A program made the position numbers and the translations under genes. From positions 29,078,831-29,142,830 of the forward strand of contig NC_090250.1 in assembly GCF_037325665.1 (NCBI RefSeq): 64,000 bases of DNA, given 5' to 3'. Positions 12,855 to 23,500 of this stretch are shown here, one piece after another; position 1 is the first letter of the stretch, and each line of letters begins with the position of its first letter. This stretch comes from Littorina saxatilis (taxonomy: Eukaryota; Mollusca; Gastropoda; Littorinimorpha; Littorinidae). The notes under the pieces are model-generated. The model did not search any database. It was not told the origin of the DNA and saw only the letters and a list, made by a program, of their open reading frames with translations.

Positions 12855-12906
<52 letters not shown>

Positions 12907-13062
12907 ACGCGTTTCTCACCACATGTTTTTTTTTCTCTTGACAGGCCCTTCGTCCACCCAGTGAGTATGCATGTCGTGCTCGTGTACATGCGTACGCTCA
13001 CAATGTATGCAAGTCTGTCTGTTCGTAAGTTCAGTAGCGTTCTTGCAGGGCAATTTTCCTTG

Positions 13063-13094
<32 letters not shown>

Positions 13095-14169
13095 TTACCC
13101 CTACTGTTTTGTTCTTGACCGCGTACCGCTAGAATAGTGATGGCAGCAACAGCAACAGATTATAAGAAATACCAGCGGCAAGTCATTTATCCATGAAACG
13201 TGTAAGAAGACAATTTGCCGAGTCGTACCTACCGTTGATTCCTTCGCAAACGTACATGATTGAAGTTAAAAACATTTAAAGTCCCACTCCCCACGTTTTA
13301 AGTCGTGTTAAAAGTTACCAAGACTCAGTCTTTAAACTTAGTGTGTGGATATAGGCGATCATGTTTTCTCCCGGTGTCACGAACTGAAACCTCTGCTGAA
13401 CAATCCTTCTCATTGCGGTCAATGCGCATGCGCCAATCTTGGACTTAAAAAATGCGACCCTTTGACCGAACGAACCATGGGTTAGGGTTAGGGTTTGGAT
13501 TAGGGTTAGGGTTAGGGTAAGGGTAAGGGTTAGGGTTATTCACGACCTGATTAATCTCCCCATGTTAGCGCATGCGCATTGACCGCAATGAGAAGGATTG
13601 TTCAGGCAGAGTTTTCAGTTCGTGACACCGGCCTTGTACAGAGTGTTGGAACGTTATCCAGTGTTTGTACGACCCTCTTTATTACGCGCCGGGTGTTGTG
13701 CCCAGAATCTACTTGGCACATAATGTGGCATGGCATAACAACTTCAAGGTACGAAACCCCGTTTAACACGTCAACGGCGTGTTCAGAGTGTTGACACGTT
13801 ATCCTGTTTTCATACCACATTCCTTGTTACGCCGGGTGTTGTGCCCAGCACCTACTTGGCACAACATTTGACATAACAACTTCAAGGTACGAAACCCCGT
13901 TTAATACGTCAACGGCGTGCTGTGTGCGCATGCTCCTTCACGTACCTCATCTCATACGGAGCAGTTCACCGTACAGAACACGTCCGCTTTCTCTGTGCAG
14001 AACTGCGGAGGACCCTCAGTACATGGAGGCGGATTTCGTGACACCGAAAGGCAGCAATAGCCCACACTCCAGCAAGGCGGTCTTAAGTCAGACGATCAAG
14101 GCCTCGGAAGCATCCTTGGTGTCTATTGCGGGAGAGTTTGAACCTAGGAACTCAACCCCCATTGACTGA
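9158..14169 (+). CDS. Mucin-like type I membrane glycoprotein, six exons
   Basis: Exons: 9158-9209, 11044-11355, 12068-12250, 12453-12548, 12945-12960 and 14001-14169, each with GT/AG ends. The first four junctions are phase 1, the last is phase 2, and the frame stays open to TGA, giving 275 residues. Exon 1 (MRGVFWRLLIAHLLALS) is a signal peptide, with likely cleavage after LALSA. Residues 19-121 are Thr/Ser-rich with TELATTTE-type repeats and NIT/NLT glycosylation sites. Exon 3 has several Cys and an acidic Asp run from a GAT microsatellite. Residues 186-209 are a membrane segment followed by HVKRK. The tail has QYMEADF and ends NSTPID. A polyadenylation signal lies at 14321. The 16-nt exon 5 and the 12251 donor (GTATAT) are the weakest parts. 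Introns hold a LINE tail, a helentron-like element, and tandem and foldback repeats. The family is not recognised. It is a cell-surface stalk protein by architecture. Confidence 0.6.
9350..9440. repeat. (CT)n microsatellite in intron 1
   Basis: About 85 bp of CT dinucleotide inside the first intron of the mucin-like gene. Confidence 0.97.
9570..9871 (+). mobile_element. LINE 3' end (5'-truncated) with ATTGTC tail
   Basis: The segment AGTCCCTCTTTAGGGCGAGG, then AATAAAG, then three ATTGTC units is a typical LINE 3' untranslated end with a simple-repeat tail. No coding part is left. The 5' border is uncertain. Confidence 0.55.
9879..9940. repeat. (GT)n microsatellite
   Basis: GT dinucleotide tract directly after the LINE tail, in intron 1. 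Confidence 0.95.
10180..10880 (+). mobile_element. Helentron-like non-autonomous element A, copy 1
   Basis: The element is 701 bp and starts GAGTCACTT. The inverted copy AAGTGACTC lies close to the 3' end, followed by the hairpin GAGC-GTTT-GCTC and terminal TTCTTG. The flanks are ...TT and TTT..., consistent with insertion between T residues. A 150-bp internal unit is repeated twice (period 150, e.g. ACTATCAAAG at 10291 and 10441). A GGCC-rich tract lies near the 5' end. The other copy (45883-46583) differs at one visible base. There is no transposase and the frames inside are not genes. This copy lies in intron 1 of the mucin-like gene. Confidence 0.75.
10885..10969. repeat. (CT)n microsatellite
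   Basis: CT dinucleotide tract 75 bp upstream of the second exon of the mucin-like gene. Confidence 0.97.
11378..11528. repeat. (TTG)n then (TTC)n trinucleotide tract in intron 2
   Basis: About 58 bp of TTG units pass directly into about 90 bp of TTC units, starting 23 bp after the exon 2 donor. On the other strand this is CAA/GAA. GAA/TTC tracts of this length can form triplex DNA. Confidence 0.97.
11990..12056. repeat. (TTC)n tract forming the pyrimidine tract before exon 3
   Basis: About 66 bp of TTC units end 12 bp upstream of the exon 3 start, so the microsatellite probably serves as the polypyrimidine tract of this acceptor. Confidence 0.9.
12361..12450. repeat. (GT)n tract ending at the exon 4 acceptor
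   Basis: GT dinucleotide fills the 3' end of intron 3 and runs directly into the AG before exon 4, so this acceptor lacks a normal pyrimidine tract. Confidence 0.95.
12725..12904. repeat. (CA)n/(CG)n-rich tract in intron 4
   Basis: CA dinucleotides with GCAC and CGCG steps, in the short intron before the 16-nt exon. Confidence 0.9.
13371..13631. mobile_element. Inverted-repeat element carrying telomeric TTAGGG units
   Basis: About 60-bp arms (CCGGTGTCACGAACTGAAA... at 13371 and the mirrored ...TTTTCAGTTCGTGACACCGG at 13631) enclose a tract of GGGTTA-type units at about 13479-13538, with a few variants such as GGGTAA. No target duplication is evident. It lies in the last intron of the mucin-like gene. 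Confidence 0.8.
13637..13920. repeat. Tandem dimer of a roughly 145-bp unit
   Basis: CAGAGTGTTG...ACGTTATCC begins each unit (13637 and 13784). Both contain GCCGGGTGTTGTGCCCAG and AACTTCAAGGTACGAAACCC and end GTCAACGGCGTG. The units differ by several substitutions and small gaps. Intronic. Confidence 0.85.
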
Positions 14170-14320
14170 TCGACAAACGTTGAATATGAAGTGGATAGGT
14201 TTTGTCTTTCATGTTGTGTTTGTTGTTAACGCGAAAATTGTATTACACAAAATAATGACTGTTCACAAAATGTTATTTTTAAGCAAGTGTGGCAATATGT
14301 AAGATTATAATCTCAACTAA

Positions 14321-14326
14321 AATAAA
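14321..14326 (+). terminator. Polyadenylation signal of the mucin-like gene
   Basis: AATAAA lies 152 bp after the stop codon of the last exon. Confidence 0.5.
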
Positions 14327-14692
14327 CAGGACAAAGCGGAAGAAAAACTGACTATTTCGTCAACTTCACAGAGTGAGATTACATGCATCATGCCTTTTTG
14401 CTCTTCCACTGTACCCTTCCGCACCAGTAAATGTGCAAACATGTAGTTTTAAAAGCAAGTTCCATATGAGTTTCCCGTGCTGTTATCAACATTACCGCCA
14501 AACATACTGCAGAGCCTCTAGGTTCGTATTTATTACCAACTTTAATATATCGTTTTCCAGAGCATCTCTGGAAAAATGTTAACATGCGAAGCTCGAAACT
14601 GTCTTTAAGTTTAGTTGGTGTGACACTGACATTCGCACGAATGTTTGGAGCCGCGATGTCTCATGCGGTCATTATCAAACTGAGAGTAGTGA

Positions 14693-14875
14693 AACAGTTA
14701 TTATGAGTTATTTCTAATATGCTGACTGTTAGCAAATGATAACAAGACAATCATGTCGAGAAAAAAAATATCAAGCATGAGCCTTTTAGCCGAATGCTGA
14801 TATCGTTTGTGAGACATGTCTGTTATCATTTGCTAACAGTCAGCATATTGGAAATAACGGTTTTATTACCGTTTA
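14693..14875. mobile_element. Foldback MITE
   Basis: The left arm (TAATATGCTGACTGTTAGC...AATGATAACA) is mirrored by TGTTATCATTTGCTAACAG...GCATATT on the right. Outer parts (GAGTTATTTC and GGAAATAAC) extend the symmetry imperfectly. There is no coding capacity. Confidence 0.75.
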
Positions 14876-15110
14876 ATTCGACCAAAAGAAATTTCGAAGC
14901 AACCCCGCGAATTAGACAGAACAGCCGCAATGGGAACTTGAGCGCTTCTACCTGATTATGCCTGTCAGTCAAAGAATTCTCGTGACCTGAGTCAGCCAAT
15001 CAGAGTAACACACTTGATGTGATGAATATTCACAGGTCAAATGCCTTTGACACACAACAATCTCACAAGATAAACCATGTTGAACATGCGTTTCGGTTGC
15101 TTCGCTTTTT

Positions 15111-15155
15111 GGCTCACGTAAGTGTAGCCTTTGCGAAAGTAACTTTGTCTGTCTG

Positions 15156-15187
<32 letters not shown>

Positions 15188-15325
15188 TATGTGCGTGCGT
15201 GCGTGTGTATGTCTGTGGTAGAAACTTTAACATTTCGTCATTTGAAGACGTCACATTATGGCGTAAGAGGGTTAGACGTCACGCGAAGCAATTACTGAAA
15301 GTCTCGGTCATTGTTTTTTGAGCGG
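15111..15325 (+). mobile_element. 5' part of a helentron-like element B relative
   Basis: GGCTCACGTAAGTGTAGCC, directly after a run of five Ts, is the same 5' end as the element at 50515-51211. It is followed by the same CTTTGTCTGTCTGTGCGTGC tract and GTAGAAACTTTAACATTT. After that the sequence diverges, and no B-type 3' hairpin is found before the CT microsatellite at 15358. It may be truncated or a sister subfamily. Confidence 0.6.
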
Positions 15326-15357
15326 GCTAGTTGGCAGTCGTGTCGTAGATTGTTGAC

Positions 15358-15436
<79 letters not shown>
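15358..15436. repeat. (CT)n microsatellite
   Basis: About 75 bp of CT dinucleotide between the element B relative and the first exon of the non-coding transcript. Confidence 0.97.
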
Positions 15437-15439
<3 letters not shown>

Positions 15440-15789
15440 CACCCATTGCACACCGGTTGGACCGTATATAAGGTAACGTCAAATTATGCTTGTGCAACGT
15501 ATGTGGGAGTATCACTTATACCCTCAGGATATCTCTTATCCTGTTGCGTAGCGTTACAAGCAGAGAACAGTATACCGAAATGGGAAGGGGAAAAAATGGA
15601 TCGGGAATTTACAGGACGTCCGCTGTGCTCTCAATCTTCAGTAGTTATAAGTCCCTCTTAGTTTATCCGAGTTGAGTCTGTCTAGATAATGCCATTTTCT
15701 CCACCCCTTCTTTTGTACTTTTTTAATTTTTTTTGTTGACTGTGCTTGAAATGAAAGTTATTCGTTAGATCGTTTCTACTTTTTTGTCA

Positions 15790-15812
15790 CTTGAAACATG
15801 GCGGCCATCGGA
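15790..15812 (+). promoter_or_regulatory. YY1-like site at the start of the non-coding transcript
   Basis: AACATGGCGGCCATC matches the AAnATGGCGGC consensus of YY1, a factor that often binds at or just downstream of start sites. It lies at the proposed first exon. Confidence 0.4.
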
Positions 15813-16906
15813 TGAAGTCACGAGTGGGGCGGTTTCGCCCTGCGAAAAGAAGCTTCGTGCCGGTTGTAAATCGGACTATAAGTAGGGTCGGCAGGCCCAA
15901 AACACGCAAAATAAACCTAGATTCCTCTTCTGGTTCCTCGCGTTGCGAGTCGTCATGGGTTCGCTCCTCAGCCGATTCAACCCAGCAAGGACTCCAAGTA
16001 GGTCAAGGAGACGGCGACTGGGCAAAATCCCAAAGTAGACTAGATCATTAGAGGAAAGGACGTTATACCCATTCCGTAAAACTCCAAAGGTATGTAAATG
16101 ACTTAGGACATAAATCGGAGGGTTAGATTGCAGTTGATTCGGAGCAATGAATTTACAACGCTAAAGTTCAAAACTTCTACACCATGACCATACAAATTAC
16201 TTTTTTTTTCATTCAATTTCAAACTCAAAGATTCCATTTTGTTCTGTCTGTGTTTGAACTGCATTTCGACTCTCAGCATCATGATATTGATAATGACGCA
16301 GAGCAATCAACACCTACTGAGCTAAGTTCCTTTTTATGTCTGTTGGCTAGTACAACAGTACAACTTGAACTACAAGTACAAGGGCCATGAGGTTGACATA
16401 ATTTGGGGTTGGTTAATTTTGTTTGTTTGTGATGTTGCCACATAAGGCTTTAGCAGTTTTTAGTCCCATGACTCATTGAATGTTTTAAAGATCTACATAT
16501 TTATGTATTATATGTCTACACACCAATGTCTCATGCACTGAGGAATTTCTGTTATGATGATGTATTGGTAACAATTCTTATTCTGCAGATTGCTCCAATT
16601 GTAATACTCACTAATACTGGTATGATCATAATGACATGTAGTACTCACTACTGCTGACTCAATCAGTCAATGAAATTAAGCCATGAAACTACAGTGTTGC
16701 AACTGGATTTGTTACACATATTTGTTATGCGGTGTCTGCATGAGGAGAGGTACAACCTCTGTCCCCTCTGTTAAAATAGCAAAATCTAGATCGGCACTTT
16801 TCAGGGTGAGTACGGGTAAGGTCATCAAATCTAGTTTTTAGGCCACATGTTTGCCAAGATCTGCAGTCTTGGTTGGAGCAAAACAACGTTTGATTTGGAA
16901 CAAAAA

Positions 16907-17350
16907 GGACTGGGTGGTCGGGTGGTAACGCACTTGCGCTCAGAAGCGAGAGGTTGCGATTTCGACCCTGGGTCAGGGCGTTAGCAATTTTCTCCCCCCT
17001 TTCCTAACCTAGGTGGTGGGTTCAAGTGCTAGTCTTTCGGATGAGAAGAAAAACCGAGGTCCCTTCGTGTACACTACATTGGGGTGTGCACGTTAAAGAT
17101 CCCACGATTGACAAAAGGGTCTTTCCTGGCAAAATTGTATTAAGGCAAAGATAAAAATGACCAACCAAAATACCCGTGTGACTTGGAATAATAGGCCGTA
17201 AAAAGTAGGATATGCGCCGAAATGGCTGCGATCTGCTGGTCGATGTGAATGCGTGATGTATTGTGTAAAAAAAATTCCATCTCACACGGCATAAATAAAT
17301 CCCTGCGCCTTGAGTCCGAGTCTGGAGATACGCGCGCGATATAAGACTTC
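16907..17350 (+). mobile_element. tRNA-derived SINE (family 1), near full length
   Basis: The head GGACTGGGTGGTCGGGTGG (A box) and GGTTGCGATTTCGACCC (B box) precede the shared body with AAACCGAGGTCCCTTCGTG and GTGCACGTTAAAGATCCC. The 3' part differs from the copy at 1-445 after the AATTCCAT block. It lies in the first intron of the putative lncRNA. Confidence 0.88.
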
Positions 17351-19098
17351 ATATAACATCCTGACTGCTTGCTGTGCAGAGGAAGTGTTCTTTTTAAGAA
17401 ATGCATTCAAATAAAACAAATGGAGAAATGCCCACTGAACAGAAACAGCCAGGCTCCTAATGTGTGGTATGAATCCAAGTTGAGAGAGATCAGCTGAGCT
17501 AGGATTTTACATGGAACAAGATCATCCCTCCACTTGCATACATACCAGAAATGAACATACAGTGTGCTTGATGTGGTGATCAAGTGACATTTTGCTATGA
17601 ATTTGTTTAAGCAACTAGTAGCTTCTTCAGCGTTAATTCATTAAACAATTACTCTTATTAGAACACATTGCTAAGTTAAGTTATGCGTGTGTTTGTTATT
17701 GCAATGTAAGACCTCATGACATAGATATAACAAAATAACACATGATGAGATTCTAAAAATGTTTTGTTTACTTGCAGGTCTCAGTTATTACCAAGCCCTG
17801 CCTCATTCTTCCCGCAACAGTGACATGGTGCTGTTATAGAACACAAGTAAGGCTTTTGATCATTTCCAAAATACACTAGCAATAGATTGTGAGTGCAACT
17901 GGTAATGAGAATATTTTACCACAAAAGGCTAAAGTACAAATAACAGATTTATGATGTTGGAAAAAGAAGTCCGCCAGAGCAAGTGATTAGTGTACCAGTT
18001 AGCTAGGGTGGATATATTATATAATTACAATTTACAGTCAGCATAAAATGTTGAGGCCAGTCTTGAATTGTTCTCGCCCTGTGAATTCACCGGCAAATCA
18101 GATGGCATGAAGAAATCAATGGTATATTATGCTCTGCATTGAATGAACCATATCCAGTCATTCTGAGTGACACACCTCTTTAAAAAAAAACATGCCAGTA
18201 ATTAAATCCAGGCTACATGGGGATGGAAAATGACCCTGGCAATTTCAACCTCTGCTTGTGCCTTTGTGTAGCAGGATTGGATATGGATCTTCAAAAGCCT
18301 TAGTTCATTTGTTTGTATCATGTATGACGTTATAAGTTAATACTATTAGTCAATTTCAGATAGAGTTATTTTCAGAGCTTTCTAACCTCAAACCCTGTCT
18401 GCCCCGTGGATTCTAGTTTGTAATTTAAAGGGTATTTTGATTTTGACTCAGTTTCTTTCTTGCAAGTTCATTCTTTTCTCATTCTAGGTACTAAACCACT
18501 ACTGATGACTGCCTGCATCAGGGTTATAATTTATGAAGAAGTCAAAATGCACATATATAACAGTTTACAATTTAAAGGCACACTTGCCTTGTCACTATAG
18601 TGTGGGTCACTGTCTCAGATATTATATGGCTATGCTTTAACATGGAATCCCTCATCTTGGCCACATACTAAAAAATAAAATATATATTCAGTGACTGCTT
18701 GCTGTGGTGAGTTAACTCAAAATATGGGATATTTTCACAAACATTCAAGCTGATCTATGTTGGTATGCGTCCAAGTAGAGGGATGATCTTATCCCAAGTA
18801 AAAGCCTGACAAGATCTGAGACTGTGATTGTGAAGCAAAATGTTTTTACATAGTAAAGTAAGCCTTTAACGAGAAAGTATGTCTATTGCACTGGGTGTTT
18901 TATTATTATTATAGTATATATATTTTTCTTCCAGGTAGTCTCTCTTTAAACTGACTTTCTACACCATGGTGTCTCTGGCAGTGTTATAGTGGCAGAAGAC
19001 AGTTGGAACTGGATATCCTCATTTAGATGGTAGGCATGTTTTCGGCTTTTGTGTTGCTTTGGTGTATGTGTGTATGGTGTGTGTGTGTGTCTGTGTTA

Positions 19099-19779
19099 AG
19101 GCCATGTCAGATGCACAACACAAAACAGTGTTTCCTTTCAAAACAAACACAAAACAGCGTGTTTCCCATGTGACATCCCCCAAAACGCGTTTCAGAAAAC
19201 ACTGTTTCGTGTTTTTGCATCGTGTTTTGGGTTTTAGAGCATGCTCTAAAATCTAAAAACACGTTTTGGTAGTCAGCCAATGAACGCGGACGATCAACTC
19301 AAGTGACTCGGTTTCCGGCACCACGGAGATAGAAAAAAATGGCAGACTCAGATGTGGTACCGATTCAGGGTAGTATCGGACCCATGAATCCTAACTAGAG
19401 TCTATGGATCCTGTCACGATTGAAGAGAGGCAATAATATCAGTGGGCGCTGCCAGCCGTGTTGTTTACAAACCCAAACACAGCGCGGTAGCTGAACGGGT
19501 CAAGCTGACACTGACCGTATCAGTGGACACTGACCGTATCAGTGGACACTGACCGTATCAGTGGGCACTGCCAGCCGTGTTGTTTACAAACTCAAACACA
19601 GGGCGATAGCTGGACGGGTCAAGCTGACACTGACCGATATTTCTGTGAAAACACGCACCGCGCTTCATCTGTGTGTTTCGCAAGTGACATCCCCTCTTTA
19701 AAAACATGTGTTTCCCCGACGTTTTGAGATGGTGTTTTTGTCGAAAACAGGGTTTTGTGTTGTGCGTCTGTCTCCGCCT
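19099..19779. mobile_element. PIF/Harbinger-like non-autonomous element
   Basis: TTA flanks both ends (19096-19098 and 19780-19782), the 3-bp target of PIF/Harbinger. The terminal repeats are imperfect: AGGCCATGTCAGATGCACAA against AGGCGGAGACAGACGCACAA, both followed by CACAAAAC. The inside carries a short frame, MADSDVVPIQGSIGPM, at about 19340, a threefold ACTGACCGTATCAGTGGAC repeat near 19507-19563 and a duplicated TGCCAGCCGTGTTGTTTAC block. There is no transposase. Confidence 0.65.
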
Positions 19780-19933
19780 TTAGACACATACCAGAAATAA
19801 ACACACTGTTTGCATGCTGTGGTGAAGTGACATTTTGTGATTTGTTTTTTTAATGAACTAGTACAGGTAGCTTTTACAGCATTTATTCATAACACAATCG
19901 CACTTTTTGGGGTATGTGAACAAGTTAAGAGAT

Positions 19934-20542
19934 CAGGGTTCGACACTAGCGGGGGGCGGGGGGCGGAACGCCCCAGAGTTTTGTGTTCCGCCCCAAACAT
20001 TGCCGAAGCTTGGGGCCCACTCCGCCCCAGGATAAATTCCAACAATGACAAACCGAAAATTCTAATGCCAGCAGAGCCAATCACTAAAAATCGCCAGTCA
20101 AAGTCGTCACTGAAATTTGCGTTACGATCAATGCCGCAGTCAAGAAAAAAACACATTCAAATCGTCGAAGGACAATGTGTTGGAAATAACTCCCAGATTG
20201 CGCTCTTTAGCGTGAGAGATAAGTATCGCCTTCAAATGCCAAACGCAAAATGTGGCGACACATCCCTGGTGTAAAAAGACATGGTCAAATGAAGATGAAG
20301 AACAGGGTGGAGAGAAACGAAAAAAGGAGACCGATGCAGCCAAAAGCGCGAAGCGCTGTCGTAATTTCAATGTCAAATGGTTGAAAGAATTTCCCTGGCT
20401 TCAGTACGATGAAGAAAAACAGACAATGCATTGCCGCACGTGAATACTGAGAGTGGGCCCCAGATTTTTTTTTTTCGCCCCAGCAATTTCCATCTCTGGG
20501 GCCAGTGTGGCCCCAGGCCAAATAAGTTAGTGTCGACCCCTG
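19934..20542 (+). mobile_element. hAT-like element with a zinc-finger remnant
   Basis: The ends CAGGGTTCGACACTA and, mirrored, CAGGGGTCGACACTA are hAT-type terminal repeats. Imperfect 8-bp flanks (AGAGATCA and GGAGATCA, 7 of 8) overlap them. Inside, a plus-strand frame at about 20252-20443 ends KRCRNFNVKWLKEFPWLQYD then EEKQTMHCRT and a stop. Phe-x-Val-x-Trp-Leu-x2-Phe-Pro-Trp-Leu is the start of the TTF-type zinc finger of ZNF862/KIAA1586-like hAT proteins. The rest of the transposase is missing. Repeated GCCCC/GGGGC blocks occupy both ends. Confidence 0.7.
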
Positions 20543-23500
20543 GAGATCATGTCTTATCCCATTTTAAAGCCCTACCAGATCTGAGACGGTGAGCCAAATT
20601 GTTTTCATGAGAAGGAATGTGCCTTTTAGTGAAATCTATGTACTTTACAAAACATATTTTAAGAAATGAAATGTGTTACAAGTAACAGCCATAGGAGTGA
20701 TAGCCTGTAGGTGGAATAATTATCTTCAATTGCCTATAAATGATTATCTGGTTAAGAATGACCTCTTCAAGAAAATTAATGCAAAGCATTTTGATGTTTG
20801 TGACGATTAGTTACTCTTTATCACGTTTGGTCGCTGATTTTGCTGTCAGTGTCAGTGTTGGGCAGGTGTGCGTCCATGATGTCATTGCTATTGAAAACTA
20901 ATCTGTACTGTAAAGTAAATGTACCCATACATGGCAGTTGTCTGGTCAAACCGGGGGCCAGCCATGACTGGGACTGATGTATCCTCAGGCACTCGACACC
21001 AGGTGGGCGGGGCCAGTGGTTGGGGTGTGATTCCCTGCCTTACACCACCACAAAGTGTTGTATCAGTAGACAAGACTGAGCAGAACTTCTGCCCCTCCCC
21101 CCCCCCCCCCCCCCCCCCCCTCACCAATTGACCACTCAGTGCCATGTGCCTGTGGCTGTATCATAAACACTTTGTGACAATAGTTGTTACCTCCTTAGAA
21201 CATATCTTGTGATGCTCCTCGGTGTTTGATGTATGCTAACTGGTGTACTTATGACATAGTGTTCATATGAAAGTTTTATGTGTTGCAGCTCATCCAGATC
21301 ACAGGTACACAAAGGAGCTGGTTCCAGTGAAAACATAGGCACATGGAACTGCTTATGGACTACTTTAGAAAGTGTGCGGTTACAACCAAGACTCTCCAGT
21401 TAGGAAGGTCTGCGGAAGGGTGCTTGTTCTGTTTCCTCGGACAGGCTTTTCAAGACTAGGTAGGTTAAACCACATGATTGGGCTTTAATTATGAATGCAC
21501 TTCAAAGTTCACTTATTTCATTATCTGGTACAAGTTCTCTTGCATGTGGGTGTAAGGCTGAAGAAGAACCTCTGACAAGTCAATTTTCAAGCAACTGAGC
21601 ATGAACCCAGGTAAAAAAAAACCACAGAGCTCTCGTTCTCTCTCTTTCTATTGGTCTGTTATTCATAGAATGACACTAACAGTGACACAAGTAAAAAATC
21701 TGTATCATTGTTTTGACCTCTAGAAATTTGGTAGAGAATAAGATGACTAATAGTATTATTTTGAGTATTTTATGGTCATTACTGTAGACTCCCCCCCCCC
21801 CCCCCCCACACACACACCACCCCACCCCTGCCCCTTTTAAGACACCCCAATCTAAGACTCCTTCCTATTAATGACCCTGTTTACGCAGACTTCTTGTTCA
21901 TAACATCTGTAAATTCACTCCCATTTTAAGACTTGCTCCTTTTTAAGACCTGATTTTGCTTATTTTGGATTTCGAAAAAGAGAACAACAAATCCCCACTC
22001 TCTAGCCAGGCACATGATTTTTGTATGAACCAAGTTGAGGGATGGCATTTGTATAGGCCTGACCAGATCTGAGATGTTGAATCTATTGCTTACAAAGAAA
22101 GCATTGTGTCATTAAAGGCACACTACTTCTCTTCACCGTCTCAGTTCAGGCCAGGCTTTAACATAGGATAAGCTCATCCCTCAACTTGGTCACATATGAA
22201 CAATCAACACACTGACTTCTTGCTGTAGTGATCGAGTCAGATTTGCCAAGGCGTGTACATGGAATAAGATCATAATTCTAAATGCTGAAGTAACATTCTG
22301 TTTCCTATGAAGCTAGGCTTGATTTTGGTATGAATCCAAGTTAAGGGATAGCATGTGTAAAAGCAGAATTGTTTACAGAGGCAGCTTTGTGTTATTAAAG
22401 GCATCTCAGATCACCTGCCAGGCTTTTTTTTAATTTTTTTTACATGGGGTAAGACTATCCCTCCACTCCGGCACATACCAGCAATAAACACAGTGGTTAC
22501 TTGTGATGAAATAGTGGCAAGACAGATTATTTAAGCATCACATAACCTTCCTAAGTGAAGTCAAGTCGTGTGTGTGTGTGTGAGCATAGAATGTTGAGGA
22601 CAGCCTTGAAATTTTCTGACTGTGTGAATTCAACAGAACTGCTGTAAATCTGGCGCAGTATAGTTTTTATTGTATGAAACTTCATTTCCAGTCAGGTGCT
22701 ATGAAGAAATCATATCAGGTTATGCTTTGCAGTGAACCACCACCAGTATTTATTTATTTATTAAGGAGATTTCTATAGCGCATAACTAAAAGCACTATTT
22801 CTGAGTAACACGTCATCTTAATTAAAGCATGCCAGTATCGCCAGGCTCCTTTTGGGTGGTAAATGTGGATCTTCAAAAGCCTAAGTTAAAAAAACAAGAT
22901 GTAAAAGTACATTTTGAATAGTAGGTTTTTTTCAGAGGGCAGATATCACAAGATATGATCGTTCAACTGCATGTATGCCTCATTACTAAAACAAAAATTA
23001 AGTGGTATTTTACTCGTCTTTCTGGTAAAACATATACACCATCAATATATTATAATAATGATCTTGCTTGTTTACAGATGGACAACAGCTGCTGCCAGGA
23101 CTAGGTTACGCATAAAGAAAACAGTCAACACTTGGCTGGTGCTGGAGCTTCTTTGATGTCTATATCAACAACAAAAAGACAGACAGATACCAGCTCATTC
23201 AAGACTATATCCCCATTTTACTCACACAGAACAGAGAGCCATCTTCCGCCTTCGCACAGAACACTGCTGTCTGAAGGTACACCTCAAAAGGATAGGTTTT
23301 GCACCTACAGCGGACTGTGGCTAGGGTAGGAAGAACAGACTCTGCAACACGTTCTGAGAGGGTTGCCTTTCCTTGCCGCCCCTGTGCAACAAGACTTGGC
23401 CAGAGAGCACACATCCAAATGCAAACACTGAAGAGGAAGAAGAAGAAGGTGCCCACACAGAAGGGCATGAATCTACTTTAAGGGCAGAAAGGTTTACAGC

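Larger units (their letters stand above)
17440..22560. repeat. Scattered decayed copies of an inverted-repeat family
   Basis: The same motifs return in both orientations: AATCCAAGTTGAG, GATAAGATCATCCCTC, CCAGATCTGAGACGGTGA, AAAGGCACACTACTTCTC and ACATACCAGCAATAAACACA. Copies or parts lie at about 17450-17600, 18570-18870, 19785-19850, 20550-20640, 22020-22250 and 22315-22510. Several are back to back around AAAGGCAC, which suggests a foldback transposon amplified locally long ago. Exons 3 and 4 of the putative lncRNA lie between copies. Confidence 0.6.
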
